DNA of 64,000 nt from Archangium sp. (lineage in GTDB: Bacteria > Myxococcota > Myxococcia > Myxococcales > Myxococcaceae), in NCBI GenBank assembly GCA_022843845.1, contig JALHMW010000006.1, forward strand, positions 1 through 64,000, read 5' to 3'. Position 1 is the stretch's first letter; every line of letters starts with the position of its first letter. Shown piece by piece: positions 54,158 through 63,290 of this stretch. The notes below the pieces were generated by a model, which saw only the letters and a list, made by a program, of their open reading frames with translations, was not told the origin of the DNA and did not search any database. The translations under genes were made by a program, and so were the position numbers.

Positions 54158-54618
54158 GGTTGCCCACCGAGCAGGAGACCGCGCAGCGGCTGCGCGAGCT
54201 CGGCGAACTCTATCGGTTCTCGATGTCGCTCCTGGAGGCGTCCGGGCCGCTTCAGACCGATGCTCAGCTCAGCCGGCGGGCCCTGACGATCACTCCAGTC
54301 GCGCGGGCGCCGGGTCTCGAGCCGGGTCCCGGCGAACGCGTGTTCGTCGTCGCGTCATCAGCGCGCCAGCACTTCGTCGGCGATGAGTACTCGTGCTGGT
54401 TCCCCGAGAGTCATCCCGCGCAGCCGACGCGTATCCGGGCGATCCTCGTCGGAGTCTCTACCGTGAGCGGTGCCCGAAGCGACTGGCTGCCTCCGGGGAC
54501 CGAAGGCTTCGTGAAGCTCCATTTCCCAGACGGCCCGGTCGAGCTGCCCGCTGGCCGTTTCTCGGTCGGCGACGTCACGCTTCTTCGCCTGCGCAAACCG
54601 GGCGCTGACGACCGCTAG
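54154..54618 (+). CDS. Unknown protein downstream of the broken nucleotidyltransferase
   Basis: A 154-residue protein with a helical N-terminus (RLPTEQETAQRLRELGELYRFSMSLLEAS) and a later basic, beta-rich region. The N-terminal helix resembles the short partner encoded after MNT-type nucleotidyltransferases, but I cannot confirm a family. It overlaps the pseudogene's old stop by ATGA, so it was once translationally coupled. It is unclear whether it is still functional now that the upstream gene is damaged. Its GC content is normal for the window. Confidence 0.5.
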   Translation: MRLPTEQETAQRLRELGELYRFSMSLLEASGPLQTDAQLSRRALTITPVARAPGLEPGPGERVFVVASSARQHFVGDEYSCWFPESHPAQPTRIRAILVGVSTVSGARSDWLPPGTEGFVKLHFPDGPVELPAGRFSVGDVTLLRLRKPGADDR

Positions 54619-54662
54619 CCCAGCCCTGACAGCCAGCAGGCTTTCTGCTTCGGTGCGCCCTC

Positions 54663-56393
54663 ATGCTCCCGCTCCTGGCGCTGCTCGCCGCCGCTCCGAA
54701 CCTCACCACCGTCGCCGAACGCTCGGGGTTCACCGAGACCGGCCGCCTCGACGAGGTGCAGGCGTTGTGCAGTGCGTTCCCCAAAGCGTTCCCCGGCAAG
54801 GTGAAGTGCGAGCCGTTCGGCACCACGCCGCTCGGGCGGCCGATGCTGGTGTTCATCGCGAGCGCCGACGGCACCTTCGCTCCCGACGTCGCGCAGAAGA
54901 AGAACCGGCCGGTGCTGTTCCTCCAGGGCGGCATTCACGCTGGAGAGATCGACGGCAAAGACGCCGGCTTCTGGCTCTTGCGTGACGTGCTCGAGGGCAA
55001 GGTGCTGCCCGGCGTGCTCGCGAGAGTCACCCTCGTCTTCGTGCCGATCTTCAACGTCGACGGTCACGAGCGCTTCGGCCCCAACCAGCGGCCCAACCAG
55101 AACGGGCCGCAGGCGATGGGCTGGCGCGTCACCTCGCAGAACCTGAACCTGAACCGCGACTACACGAAGGCCGACGCGCCCGAGATGCAGGCGATGCTGA
55201 AGCTGCTCCATCGGTGGAACCCGGTGCTCCTCGCCGACCTGCACGTCACCGACGGCGCGAAGTTTCAGCACGACGTGTCCATCACCTTCGAGCCCTCGAA
55301 CATCGGGCCCGACGGCCTGCGGAGCCTCGGCCGCAGCCTGCAGGTCTCGCTCTTCGCCGAGCTGGAGTCGAAGGGGCACCTGCCGGTGAACTTCTACCCG
55401 TCGTTCATGAAGGACGACGATCCATCGAGTGGCTTCGCGTACGGCTGGCCGCCCCCGCGGTTCGGCAACGCGTATTGGACGGCCAACAACCGGTACGGCC
55501 TGCTCGTCGAGACGCACTCCTGGAAGGACTACCGCACGCGCGTCGCCACCACGTACGACGTGTGCCTGGGGCTCTTGCGGCTCACCTCGGAGGACGGCGC
55601 CCGCTGGCTCAAGGCCGCGAAGGAGGCCGATGTCGCCGAGGCGAAGCGCGCGGGCTCGGACCTGGTGATGCTGTGGGAGCCGAAGAAGACGTCGCGGCCG
55701 CTCGACTTCAAAGGCTACGCGTACACGCGCGAGCCGTCGGAGGTCTCCGGTCAGCCCTGGGTTCGTTACGACGACACGAAGCCCCAGGTGTGGACCGTGC
55801 CGTACCTCGATGAGCTCGTTCCCTCGCTGACGGTGAAGACGCCCGCTGCTGGCTGGGTGGTGCCGGTGCCCTACGCCGGGTGGGTGGCCGAGAAGCTCGC
55901 GCTCCACGGCGTCGCGTTCACCACGCTGAAGGAGGAGCGGCGCACCGTCGAGGTCGAGGCCTACCGGCTGGTCGCGCCGAAGTTCCGCAACGTGCCGTAC
56001 GAGGGGCGCCTCGTGGTGACGGCGCGCGACGGTGAGTGGTTGCCGCGCACCATCGAGCTGCCGAAGGGCTCGCTCTTCGTGCCCGCCGCGCAGGCGAAGC
56101 TCTTCCTCGCGATGCACCTGCTCGACCCGACGTCGCCCGACTCCTTCCTCGCCTGGGGCTTCTTCAACGCGAACCTCGAGCAGAAGGAGTACCTCGAGGA
56201 CTACCTGTCGGAGGCGTACGCGCGTGAGCTGCTGAAGGACCCGGCGGTGAAGGCCGAGTTCGACGCGAAGCTCAAAGACGAGGCGTTCGCGAAGGACCCC
56301 GAGGCGCGCCTCAAGTTCTTCTCGTCGCGGCACCCGTCGGCCGACCCGATGCTGAACGTGCTGCCGGTGTACCGGGTCGCCACAACGCCTTGA
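54663..56393 (+). CDS. Secreted M14 family zinc carboxypeptidase
   Basis: A 576-residue protein starting at ATG 54663. A signal-like hydrophobic start (MLPLLALLAAAP) is followed by an M14 domain. The zinc ligands are H92 and E95 in GGIHAGEIDG and H194 in ADLHVTDG; the general base is E283 in VETHSW. Length from the N-terminus to the catalytic part is normal for family members that include an extended C-terminal domain. It is likely exported and able to trim C-terminal residues. A role in predation or nutrition is plausible, but not shown. It follows the damaged nucleotidyltransferase unit. Confidence 0.88.
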   Translation: MLPLLALLAAAPNLTTVAERSGFTETGRLDEVQALCSAFPKAFPGKVKCEPFGTTPLGRPMLVFIASADGTFAPDVAQKKNRPVLFLQGGIHAGEIDGKDAGFWLLRDVLEGKVLPGVLARVTLVFVPIFNVDGHERFGPNQRPNQNGPQAMGWRVTSQNLNLNRDYTKADAPEMQAMLKLLHRWNPVLLADLHVTDGAKFQHDVSITFEPSNIGPDGLRSLGRSLQVSLFAELESKGHLPVNFYPSFMKDDDPSSGFAYGWPPPRFGNAYWTANNRYGLLVETHSWKDYRTRVATTYDVCLGLLRLTSEDGARWLKAAKEADVAEAKRAGSDLVMLWEPKKTSRPLDFKGYAYTREPSEVSGQPWVRYDDTKPQVWTVPYLDELVPSLTVKTPAAGWVVPVPYAGWVAEKLALHGVAFTTLKEERRTVEVEAYRLVAPKFRNVPYEGRLVVTARDGEWLPRTIELPKGSLFVPAAQAKLFLAMHLLDPTSPDSFLAWGFFNANLEQKEYLEDYLSEAYARELLKDPAVKAEFDAKLKDEAFAKDPEARLKFFSSRHPSADPMLNVLPVYRVATTP

Positions 56394-56407
56394 ACTCCCG
56401 GCTCACT

Positions 56408-56923
56408 TCACTTCACGCAGCCCCAGACGCCCAGTCGTTCGAGCCACTCGGGCAAGCCTTGCACTTCCTCGCGCAGCTGATCGACCAGGGCCTTCTGCGG
56501 CGCCAGCGGGACGTCACAGCTCGACGGTCGTTGGCGGCATTCACGCTCCCAGGTCGGCCGCGACAGGTTCCGGCTCCAGCAGATGTCGAGGTAGCGCTGG
56601 CACGGCTCCCAGGCGCGGGTCAGCTCGATGAGCCTGACCTCGGCCGCGCGAAGGACCTGCCGCCGTTCATCGGCGTGTTTGAGCGCCCTGGCGCACGTTG
56701 GAACGTCGGTTCTCCAGTGCTCGCGATCGAAGCTGCGAAGGAGCGACGACTCCGTCGACTTCACCGTGGGCAGGGGCGAGTCCATGATGGCGCTCGCCTT
56801 CGCGGTCTTCGGCACCGACGACACCGTGTCGGTGTAGTGCACGACGCCCTCGTCATCGGTCCACGAGTAGACGGTCTGAGCAATCGCGGTCGAGGCGATC
56901 AGCGCGAGGGGCAGCGCACGCAT
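56408..56923 (-). CDS. DUF4124 domain protein
   Basis: A 171-residue exported protein with a signal peptide (MRALPLALIASTAIAQ). Its mature start (VYSWTDDEGVVHYTDTVSSVP) is the hallmark of DUF4124. The rest is helical and contains several cysteines (CARALKHADERRQ, CQRYLDICW, CRQRPSSCD), probably forming disulfides in the periplasm. It is 14 bases from the convergent M14 gene and 39 bases downstream of the DUF1552 gene, on the same strand. Function is unknown. Confidence 0.8.
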   Translation of the reverse strand: MRALPLALIASTAIAQTVYSWTDDEGVVHYTDTVSSVPKTAKASAIMDSPLPTVKSTESSLLRSFDREHWRTDVPTCARALKHADERRQVLRAAEVRLIELTRAWEPCQRYLDICWSRNLSRPTWERECRQRPSSCDVPLAPQKALVDQLREEVQGLPEWLERLGVWGCVK

Positions 56924-56962
56924 GAGTGGCCTCCTGACGAAGCGGCGCGTGGAAGATTCACC

Positions 56963-58441
56963 TCAGGTCGACGAGAACAGCTGCGGAATCGAGCCACTCA
57001 CTTCGCCCAGCGTCTCGGTCGGAGCCCCCACCGCCTTCATCGCCGAGATGACGACGTTCGCGGGGTGACGCCCGGCGGCGACGACGTGTTGACCGGGTGA
57101 GAGACCTCCGGCCCGGCCAGCGATGAGGCACGCCATGTTCTCGGTCGAGTGCGACGAGTTCTGCTTCACGCCTTCAGGATCGTACCCGTGGCCGCCTTCG
57201 AAGACGTACACCATGGCGCTCGAGTCGAGCATCGTGCCGTTGCCCTCGCGCGTGTCTCTGAACTTCTGCACCAGCCGCGCGAAGTGTTTCACGTGCCACG
57301 CGATGCCCTGCGACATCGCCATCGTCCCGCCCGGCACGCCGCCGTGGCCGAGCTCGTGGCAGTCGGTCGCCTGGCCCGTGATGGGGAACATGTTGAGGTG
57401 CGACTGGAACATCGTCATCTGCAGCGTCGCGACGCGCGTGAGGTCGCACACCATCGCCATGTGGATGAGGTCGACGAAGAGCAGGGCCCGCTGCTCCTCG
57501 TTCGAGTAGCCGAGGTTCTGCGAGTAGGTGTTCTCGGTGCCGTTGTTGGCCTGCGGCGAGCCGATCATCGGGTCGGCGCCGGGGTCCATCGGCTTCACGC
57601 AGCTGGTCGTCTCGGGAGGCGCGATGGCGTCGACGCGGCGCTCGAGATCGCGAAACGCGTCGAGGTGCCGCTGCATGCGAATCTTGTCGGCGGCCCCCAG
57701 CTTCGGCACGAGCCGCTCGGTGTCGCCGCGGACGATGTCGAGAATGCTCTTGCGGGAGCGCTTGTCGAAGTCGATCTGCGCGCGCGTGGCGGCGTCGACA
57801 CCCGGTGGCGTGAAGTTGCCGAAGAGCGCGTTGAACGCCTGCCTCGGGCTGACCTGCCCGGGGATGGCCGTGATGCGGTTCGAGCTGTCGCGGCGGTACG
57901 AGATGAAGTCGCGGCCGTACGGCGCCGACACCGAGAGGTACCAGTCGGCCTGCACCCGGTACGCGAGCGAGGGAAAGGCCGTGGGGCCGGCGAGGAACCC
58001 GGCGACGAGCTGGTCCGACGTGGGGCCCATCGCCGCGGTGGAGCTGGCAGACGAACGAACCCCGGCCAGCAGCGGCGAGACGGTCGAGACGTGAAACCCG
58101 TCGCGTCGCCCACCAGCGGGAATCACGCCGCCGTTCTCGGCCGCCCACGGAATCTTCAGCCCCGAGACGACGCTGACCTCGCTCTTCAACGCGCCGAGCG
58201 GCAACAGCGCGCTCTTCAGGTCGTAGTTGCGGCCCACGGTGTTGGGCACCAGATCGTTGTGGCGCGGGTCGTTGTCGGCCCCGAGCGACTGGCCATCGAA
58301 GAAGACCAGGTAGCGTTTGGGCGGCGTCGCGGCGCTCTGCGCGAAGGCCTTCGTGTCCAACATGATCTCGAGCAGCGGCAGCCCCAGCGAGACGCCACCA
58401 AGGCCACGCAGCATGAAGCGTCGGGAGAGTCGGGTCTTCAT
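56963..58441 (-). CDS. DUF1552 family protein
   Basis: A 492-residue protein with a twin-arginine signal (SRRFMLRGLG within the first 18 residues), so it is probably exported folded. DUF1552 proteins recur in Myxococcota and Planctomycetota beside DUF1592/DUF1588-type partners, as here. The mature protein has alkaline-phosphatase-like features (DSSAMVYVFEGG and a SHSTENMACLI stretch), but catalytic residues cannot be assigned. It starts 3 bases after the partner gene, so the two are cotranscribed. Function is unsettled. Confidence 0.85.
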   Translation of the reverse strand: MKTRLSRRFMLRGLGGVSLGLPLLEIMLDTKAFAQSAATPPKRYLVFFDGQSLGADNDPRHNDLVPNTVGRNYDLKSALLPLGALKSEVSVVSGLKIPWAAENGGVIPAGGRRDGFHVSTVSPLLAGVRSSASSTAAMGPTSDQLVAGFLAGPTAFPSLAYRVQADWYLSVSAPYGRDFISYRRDSSNRITAIPGQVSPRQAFNALFGNFTPPGVDAATRAQIDFDKRSRKSILDIVRGDTERLVPKLGAADKIRMQRHLDAFRDLERRVDAIAPPETTSCVKPMDPGADPMIGSPQANNGTENTYSQNLGYSNEEQRALLFVDLIHMAMVCDLTRVATLQMTMFQSHLNMFPITGQATDCHELGHGGVPGGTMAMSQGIAWHVKHFARLVQKFRDTREGNGTMLDSSAMVYVFEGGHGYDPEGVKQNSSHSTENMACLIAGRAGGLSPGQHVVAAGRHPANVVISAMKAVGAPTETLGEVSGSIPQLFSST

Positions 58442-58443
58442 GG

Positions 58444-60018
58444 TCAGAGCGCCTCTTCGTCACGGCGGAAGGCGAACGCGTCGTCGCTCACCAGCTCGAC
58501 CATCAGGTCGAGGAACTTTCGATCACTCGCGATGAACTGCTTCGAGACGCGGAGGATGAAGGCGTGGTCGCGCGGCTCTTCTCGCCGGCCAGCGGCGTAG
58601 CGGAAGACCTGCGTGGTGATGCACTCCTCGAACTGGCCTGAGGCGATGAGCGCGTCGGCCAGGCCAGTGGGCCCGTTGAACGTCGTGCCATCCACATCGC
58701 CTTCGCCATCGATCGCGCACTGCGGGAGCCCATCGTCCGTCGTGCGGTAGCGGCCCTGCCGATCGTACCGCTCGAGCCCGAACCCGATGGGGTCGATGGC
58801 GTCGTGACACCCTTTGCAGCCGCCGACCGACGCGTGCGCCGAGTACCGGTTCTTCTTGCACGGCGACGTCGACGTCGGCTGCTCGTCGACGTTCACGCCG
58901 GGCGGAGGCGGGGGGATCTCCTGACAGAAGAGCCGGTTCCGAATGAAGATGCCGCGCTGGGTCGGTGAGGAGTCGGCGAACTTCACGCCCTGCGAGAGCA
59001 CCGAGCCGTGGCTCAACAGGCCCTTGCGAGGCGCGCTGCCGTACGCCGTCCACGCGGGCGCCGTGCCGTTCGCGGTGAGGCCGTAGTGGGTCGCGAGCGT
59101 GCCGTCGATGAAGGTGTCGGTCGCGGTGAAGAGCGTGAAGTAGTCGGCGCTGCGGTCGAATACGACGCGGTCGACGAGGGCGTCGCTCTCGGCCTGCATG
59201 GCGGCGGTCAGCTGGGCCGCGTGCGGGAGCCGGTGGTAGCCGAGCCACAGGGCGTGGAACCGCTCGACCTGGTTCTTCGAGCGCGGGTCGTCGAGCAGCC
59301 GCTGCGCCGCCGTGCGCACGCCGTCACGGGTCGAGAGGTCTCCTGCCGCCGCCCTCTCGAGCAGCCAGTCTGGAGGCGTCGAGCCGACGAGGAGATACGA
59401 GAGCCGCGTCGCGCGATGAAAGCCGTTGAGCCCTTGAACGCCGGTCTGGCCCGTCGGCGTGCCGAGCTCGACGCGATAGATGAACTCGGGGTGCTGCAGG
59501 AACGCGCGCAGCGCCAGCGTCACGCCGGTGTCGAAGGCGTTCTTCTCGACGCCCAGGGCGTGCAGCGACATGAAGCGCTCGACCTCGTCGTCCGCCATCG
59601 GCCTGCGCAGCGCCTTGCGGCCGAAGGTGCGAACGAAGAGCCTGAAGCACGTGGCGTCGTTCGCGCCCGTCGGCATGCACGGCAACACCTGCGCGCGGCG
59701 AACCGGGTCGGCCACCGTCCGCTCGGCGGTCTGCTTCGCGAGCTCCTCGAACGAGTCGACCAGCGTCGTCGACGCCAGCTGCAGCCGGTAGTCGTTGTCG
59801 AACGGATCGGTCGGGTCGGGCGGGAGCAGGGTGCGGGCGAGCGGCTGCGTCTCACCCACGAGCTCCGTCAGCGTCGCTTCGAGCTCGACGCGAGTCAGCC
59901 GGCGCAGGCCCGAGACGCCCACCGCCTCGGCCTCTTCCATCGAGATGCTGCGTTGGCCCTCGATGATGCCGCTGCACCCGAGCAGAGGGACCAGGCACCA
60001 CACGAGTCGTTTGAGCAT
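58444..60018 (-). CDS. DUF1592/DUF1588/DUF1585 domain lipoprotein with CxxCH
   Basis: A 524-residue lipoprotein starting at ATG 60018 (the alternative ATG 60024 adds two residues). The lipobox is LVPLLGCSG. In order it holds DUF1592 (around GRKALRRPMADDEVERFM), DUF1588 and DUF1585, with a heme-type C-K-G-C-H motif in VGGCKGCHDAIDPIGFGLERYD. A c-type heme there would be periplasmic. It precedes the DUF1552 gene by 3 bases. The pair resembles planctomycete cytochrome-domain proteins whose substrates are unknown. Confidence 0.85.
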   Translation of the reverse strand: MLKRLVWCLVPLLGCSGIIEGQRSISMEEAEAVGVSGLRRLTRVELEATLTELVGETQPLARTLLPPDPTDPFDNDYRLQLASTTLVDSFEELAKQTAERTVADPVRRAQVLPCMPTGANDATCFRLFVRTFGRKALRRPMADDEVERFMSLHALGVEKNAFDTGVTLALRAFLQHPEFIYRVELGTPTGQTGVQGLNGFHRATRLSYLLVGSTPPDWLLERAAAGDLSTRDGVRTAAQRLLDDPRSKNQVERFHALWLGYHRLPHAAQLTAAMQAESDALVDRVVFDRSADYFTLFTATDTFIDGTLATHYGLTANGTAPAWTAYGSAPRKGLLSHGSVLSQGVKFADSSPTQRGIFIRNRLFCQEIPPPPPGVNVDEQPTSTSPCKKNRYSAHASVGGCKGCHDAIDPIGFGLERYDRQGRYRTTDDGLPQCAIDGEGDVDGTTFNGPTGLADALIASGQFEECITTQVFRYAAGRREEPRDHAFILRVSKQFIASDRKFLDLMVELVSDDAFAFRRDEEAL

Positions 60019-60195
60019 CCGCATCGTCCTCCGCACGTCTTGAGCCGGGCACACCAACCCCTGTCGCAAAGGCAAACGAGACGCCAACCGCGCGGTGGGG
60101 AGAAGCAGAAGAGAATCAAAGGGCTGCGTGGGGATCACAGGGCCGACGTGCTCTGAGGTCGGTCAATGTGTGGGGGCGAGCCCGCGCGTGTGCAC

Positions 60196-60936
60196 TCAAG
60201 GGTGCAGCGGAGGGAAGGGCTGGCCGAGCCACTCGGCGTAGTGCTGCTCCATCGCGTGCGCGAAGGCGCCGTCATCGGCCTCCGGTCCGGGCGGAGGGAT
60301 GGGCGGCATCACCGTCACCGTGACGTGGCTCTTCACCGCGAAGTGCGGGCCGTCTTCGAAGACGAGCTCCGAGGTGCCCTTCACCACCACCGGGACGATC
60401 GGCACCTGACACAGCTGCGCGAGCTTGAAGGCGCCACGCTTGAAGCGCAGCCGCTGAGGGCCCGAGGCGTAGGTGCCCTCGGGGAAGATGAGCACCGACT
60501 CGCCCGCGCGCAGGAGCGCTTCGCAGCGCACCATCATCTCCTGCGTCGACGGCAGCTTGCCGCGCTCGATCGCGACGTAGTGCATGCGCCGCATGATCCA
60601 CCCGAAGAAGGGAACCGTGAACAGCGAGGCCTTCGCGACGAACTTGAAGTCATGGCCCAGGCCCATCAACGCGAGGATGTCGGCCATCGACTGGTGGTTG
60701 GCGACCAGCACGCACGGCCCGCTCGGCAGGTGTTCGCGGCCCGTGACGGTGAAGCGCCACAGCGGCCAACACGCGCGCAGGTAGTTGGAGCACCAGAACG
60801 ACACCCACCGATGCACCAGCCTCGCGTGGCGATCGAACGGCCACGTCAGCACGAGCAGCACGACCGCCAGCACGTAGCCGACGGGCAGGGTGGTCGCGAC
60901 CACCGCCCAGAACCAGAGGGTGGTCAGCCGCCTCAC
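60196..60936 (-). CDS. 1-acylglycerol-3-phosphate acyltransferase (PlsC family)
   Basis: A 246-residue membrane acyltransferase. The H-x4-D motif is NHQSMADI, followed by FPEG in [11 protein letters not shown]. An N-terminal hydrophobic region ([26 protein letters not shown]) anchors it. It is expected to acylate lysophosphatidic acid in phospholipid synthesis, though specificity is not visible. GTG 60936 overlaps the upstream FabL-like reductase stop (GTGA), so the two enzymes are coupled, mirroring the acyltransferase-SDR pair at 11986-13763. Confidence 0.88.
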   Translation of the reverse strand: MRRLTTLWFWAVVATTLPVGYVLAVVLLVLTWPFDRHARLVHRWVSFWCSNYLRACWPLWRFTVTGREHLPSGPCVLVANHQSMADILALMGLGHDFKFVAKASLFTVPFFGWIMRRMHYVAIERGKLPSTQEMMVRCEALLRAGESVLIFPEGTYASGPQRLRFKRGAFKLAQLCQVPIVPVVVKGTSELVFEDGPHFAVKSHVTVTVMPPIPPPGPEADDGAFAHAMEQHYAEWLGQPFPPLHP

Positions 60937-61724
60937 AGCTTCGAGGACAGGTACATCTGGTAGTTCACTTCGAGCCCGCCATCGACGTTCAGCGTGGTGC
61001 CGTTGACGTAGCGGGAGTCGTTCAGGCACAGCCACTCGATGGTCGCGGCGATGTCGTCTGCGCTCGCGATGTACCCCGACGGCACCTGCGTCTTCATCTG
61101 CTGCTCGAGCTTCTGCCACTGCTCGCCCACGTAGAAGCGCGACGAGTCGGTGTCGATGTAGCCGGGGTTCACCGCGTTCACGCGAATGGAGTCTCCGGCC
61201 AGCTCGGCCGAGAGGTACTTCACCAGGATCTCCATCGCGCCCTTCATCGCGCCGAGCAGCCCGTGGAAGGGCAGGGGAATGCGCGAGTCCATGCCTGAGA
61301 CGGCGACGATGCGCGCGTTGCGGCCCTTCATGAGCGGCACCGCCTGCTGCGTCGCCAGCAGGAACGACTTCACGGTGACGTTGAACGTCTTGTCCATCTG
61401 GTGTGCCTTCACGTCCATCAGCGGCGAGAACTTCGTCGAGGCGGCGTTGGCGACGAAGACGTCGAGGTGACCGAACTCGGCGGTGATGCGCTCGAAGACG
61501 GGCGTGAGCGACTCGGGCTCGAGCTGATCGGCGATGACGGTGACGCAGCGGCGGCCGAGCTGCTCCACGTCGGCCGTGAGCGCCTTCGCCGCCTCGACGT
61601 CGCGGCGGTACGTCGAGACGATGTGAAAGCCCTGCTTCGCGAGCCGCAGGGAGAGCGCGCGGCCGACGCCACGGCTGCCTCCCGTGATGAGCGCTACCTG
61701 ATCAGGCGTGCTGGAGGTCGTCAT
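60933..61724 (-). CDS. FabL-like short-chain reductase with catalytic Tyr replaced by His
   Basis: A 263-residue SDR starting at ATG 61724. TGGSRGVG is the NAD(P) site, and VFVANAAS and the C-terminal ...[11 protein letters not shown]...GTTLNVDGG regions match FabL-type enoyl-ACP reductases. FabL and FabI use Tyr-x6-Lys; here the corresponding residues are His154 and Lys161 in [11 protein letters not shown]. Enoyl reduction may be altered or lost. It is coupled to plsC by GTGA and divergent from cdd over 74 bases. Homology judged by eye; SDRs with other substrates cannot be excluded. Confidence 0.75.
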   Translation of the reverse strand: MTTSSTPDQVALITGGSRGVGRALSLRLAKQGFHIVSTYRRDVEAAKALTADVEQLGRRCVTVIADQLEPESLTPVFERITAEFGHLDVFVANAASTKFSPLMDVKAHQMDKTFNVTVKSFLLATQQAVPLMKGRNARIVAVSGMDSRIPLPFHGLLGAMKGAMEILVKYLSAELAGDSIRVNAVNPGYIDTDSSRFYVGEQWQKLEQQMKTQVPSGYIASADDIAATIEWLCLNDSRYVNGTTLNVDGGLEVNYQMYLSSKL

Positions 61725-61798
61725 GAGGCACACGACCTAGCAGCTTGGGGCTGCCGAAAACACGACGGGCGCGCGGGCTGTGAAATGCTGGACGGCCC

Positions 61799-62224
61799 AT
61801 GGCAGAGCCCTCCTGGACACGTCTGTGGCGCGCGGCCGAGAAGGCCCGCCGGCAGGCCCACGCGCCGTACTCGAAGTTCTTCGTCGGCGCGGCCATCGAG
61901 TGTGACGACGGCTCCATCATCTCGGGCTGCAACGTCGAGAACGCGAGCTACGGGTTGACGATGTGCGCCGAGCGCAACGCCATCAGCGCCATGCAGCTCG
62001 CAGGGCGGACGCCGGTGCGGATCGTCATCGTCGTCGATCATTCGCGCCCGGTGCCTCCGTGCGGCGCGTGCCGTCAGGTGCTCGCCGAGTTTGCGCCGCC
62101 AGGCGTCGAGGTCCGCTCCCGAACGCTCGACGGCCAGGAGCTTCAGTCGACCGTCGGCGCCTTGTTGCCGTTCGCCTTCAGCGGCGCGTTCCTCGACGAG
62201 CGCAAGCCGCGGAAGAAGCGCTGA
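61799..62224 (+). CDS. cdd: Cytidine deaminase
   Basis: A 141-residue zinc-dependent cytidine deaminase, which converts cytidine and deoxycytidine to uridine forms for pyrimidine salvage. The zinc ligands are C56 with the proton-shuttle glutamate E58 in CAERNA, and C88 and C91 in PCGACRQ. Substrate-binding residues of NVENASYG are also present. Length fits the homotetrameric family. It is divergent from the FabL-like gene over 74 bases. Confidence 0.95.
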   Translation: MAEPSWTRLWRAAEKARRQAHAPYSKFFVGAAIECDDGSIISGCNVENASYGLTMCAERNAISAMQLAGRTPVRIVIVVDHSRPVPPCGACRQVLAEFAPPGVEVRSRTLDGQELQSTVGALLPFAFSGAFLDERKPRKKR

Positions 62225-62319
62225 GCAGGCTCGAGGCGCGAGCCCGGCGATGAGGCGCGACGCTGCGTACCAGCGCACCTCGTCTTCGCGGCGACCCGCG
62301 CGAGGATGCTGACGTCGAG

Positions 62320-63243
62320 CTAGGAGTTCGGGTTCTGCGCTCCGACGGCTTCGCGCCGGGGCGGCAGTGGAATGAGCATCGACACCCGCCGCTGATGGTC
62401 CGCGTAGTGCGGGCGACGCGCGACGCTGCGCTTCTCGGCCATGGGAATGCTGACGCCGACGAAGAGCACCACCATCGCAACCCAGCCGACTGCAGCCCAC
62501 CACGGAGCGCTCGCCGCGACGCCGAAGAGCCACAGGCCGACCCAGAACGAGATCTCGCCGAAGTAGTTCGGGTGCCGCGACCAGCTCCACAGGCCGACGG
62601 TGCAGATGTCGCCGTCGGCGCGCTTGCTCCCGCGAAACGCGCGCAGCTGCTCGTCCGCGATCGTCTCGATCGCGATGGCCCCGAGGGTCACGACGGCCGC
62701 CACCACGTCGAGGGCGCCGAACGCAGGCCCTGCGTCGACCAGCGCGGCCTGGAGCGGTATGCAGCCCAGCAGCACCATCACCGTCGGGAAGAAGTGCAGC
62801 CCGGTGAAGCTGACCAGCCAATAGAGCTTCCCGGTCTTGTTGCGGAAGTCGACGTAGCGCCAGTCTTCGTGGCGCAGGCCGGCCCAGCCACGCGCCCAGT
62901 TGTAGGTCAGCCGTGCGCCGTAGATCGTGATGAGGGTCACCACGACGAGCTGTCGCAGCTCGATGCCCTGCGCGGCGCCAGGCCCGAGCGCGAGCCACGC
63001 CGCGATGGCGACCGGCGCGACCGACCAGTAGGGATCGTAGATGCTGGTGTTGTCGCTCGCGACCGAGAAGATGAACACGGCCACCGTCGCGGCGATGTCG
63101 GCCAACGCGACCTTCACGAGCGGGTGCCACTCGACCGGGACGACCTTCAACACGCCCGCGGCCACCACCAGCCCGGCCACGTAGGCCAGGGTGACGATCG
63201 CGAAACCACTCCAGGGACGCTTCTCGACTGACGGCACGCTCAT
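62320..63243 (-). CDS. DUF1295 family membrane protein (steroid 5-alpha-reductase-like)
   Basis: A 307-residue polytopic protein of the DUF1295 family, related to the C-terminal domain of steroid 5-alpha reductases. The defining segment SRHPNYFGEISFWVGLWLFG is present, as is the short-loop RHEDWRYVDFRN. About seven membrane helices are predicted. Family members are often annotated as oxidoreductases, but the substrate in bacteria is generally unknown. It lies between cdd (convergent) and the CBS gene (same strand). Confidence 0.85.
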   Translation of the reverse strand: MSVPSVEKRPWSGFAIVTLAYVAGLVVAAGVLKVVPVEWHPLVKVALADIAATVAVFIFSVASDNTSIYDPYWSVAPVAIAAWLALGPGAAQGIELRQLVVVTLITIYGARLTYNWARGWAGLRHEDWRYVDFRNKTGKLYWLVSFTGLHFFPTVMVLLGCIPLQAALVDAGPAFGALDVVAAVVTLGAIAIETIADEQLRAFRGSKRADGDICTVGLWSWSRHPNYFGEISFWVGLWLFGVAASAPWWAAVGWVAMVVLFVGVSIPMAEKRSVARRPHYADHQRRVSMLIPLPPRREAVGAQNPNS

Positions 63244-63290
63244 GAGGCGCGCACCGTAACGGTCGCGTCACATCGAGGCGAGTGTTTGCG

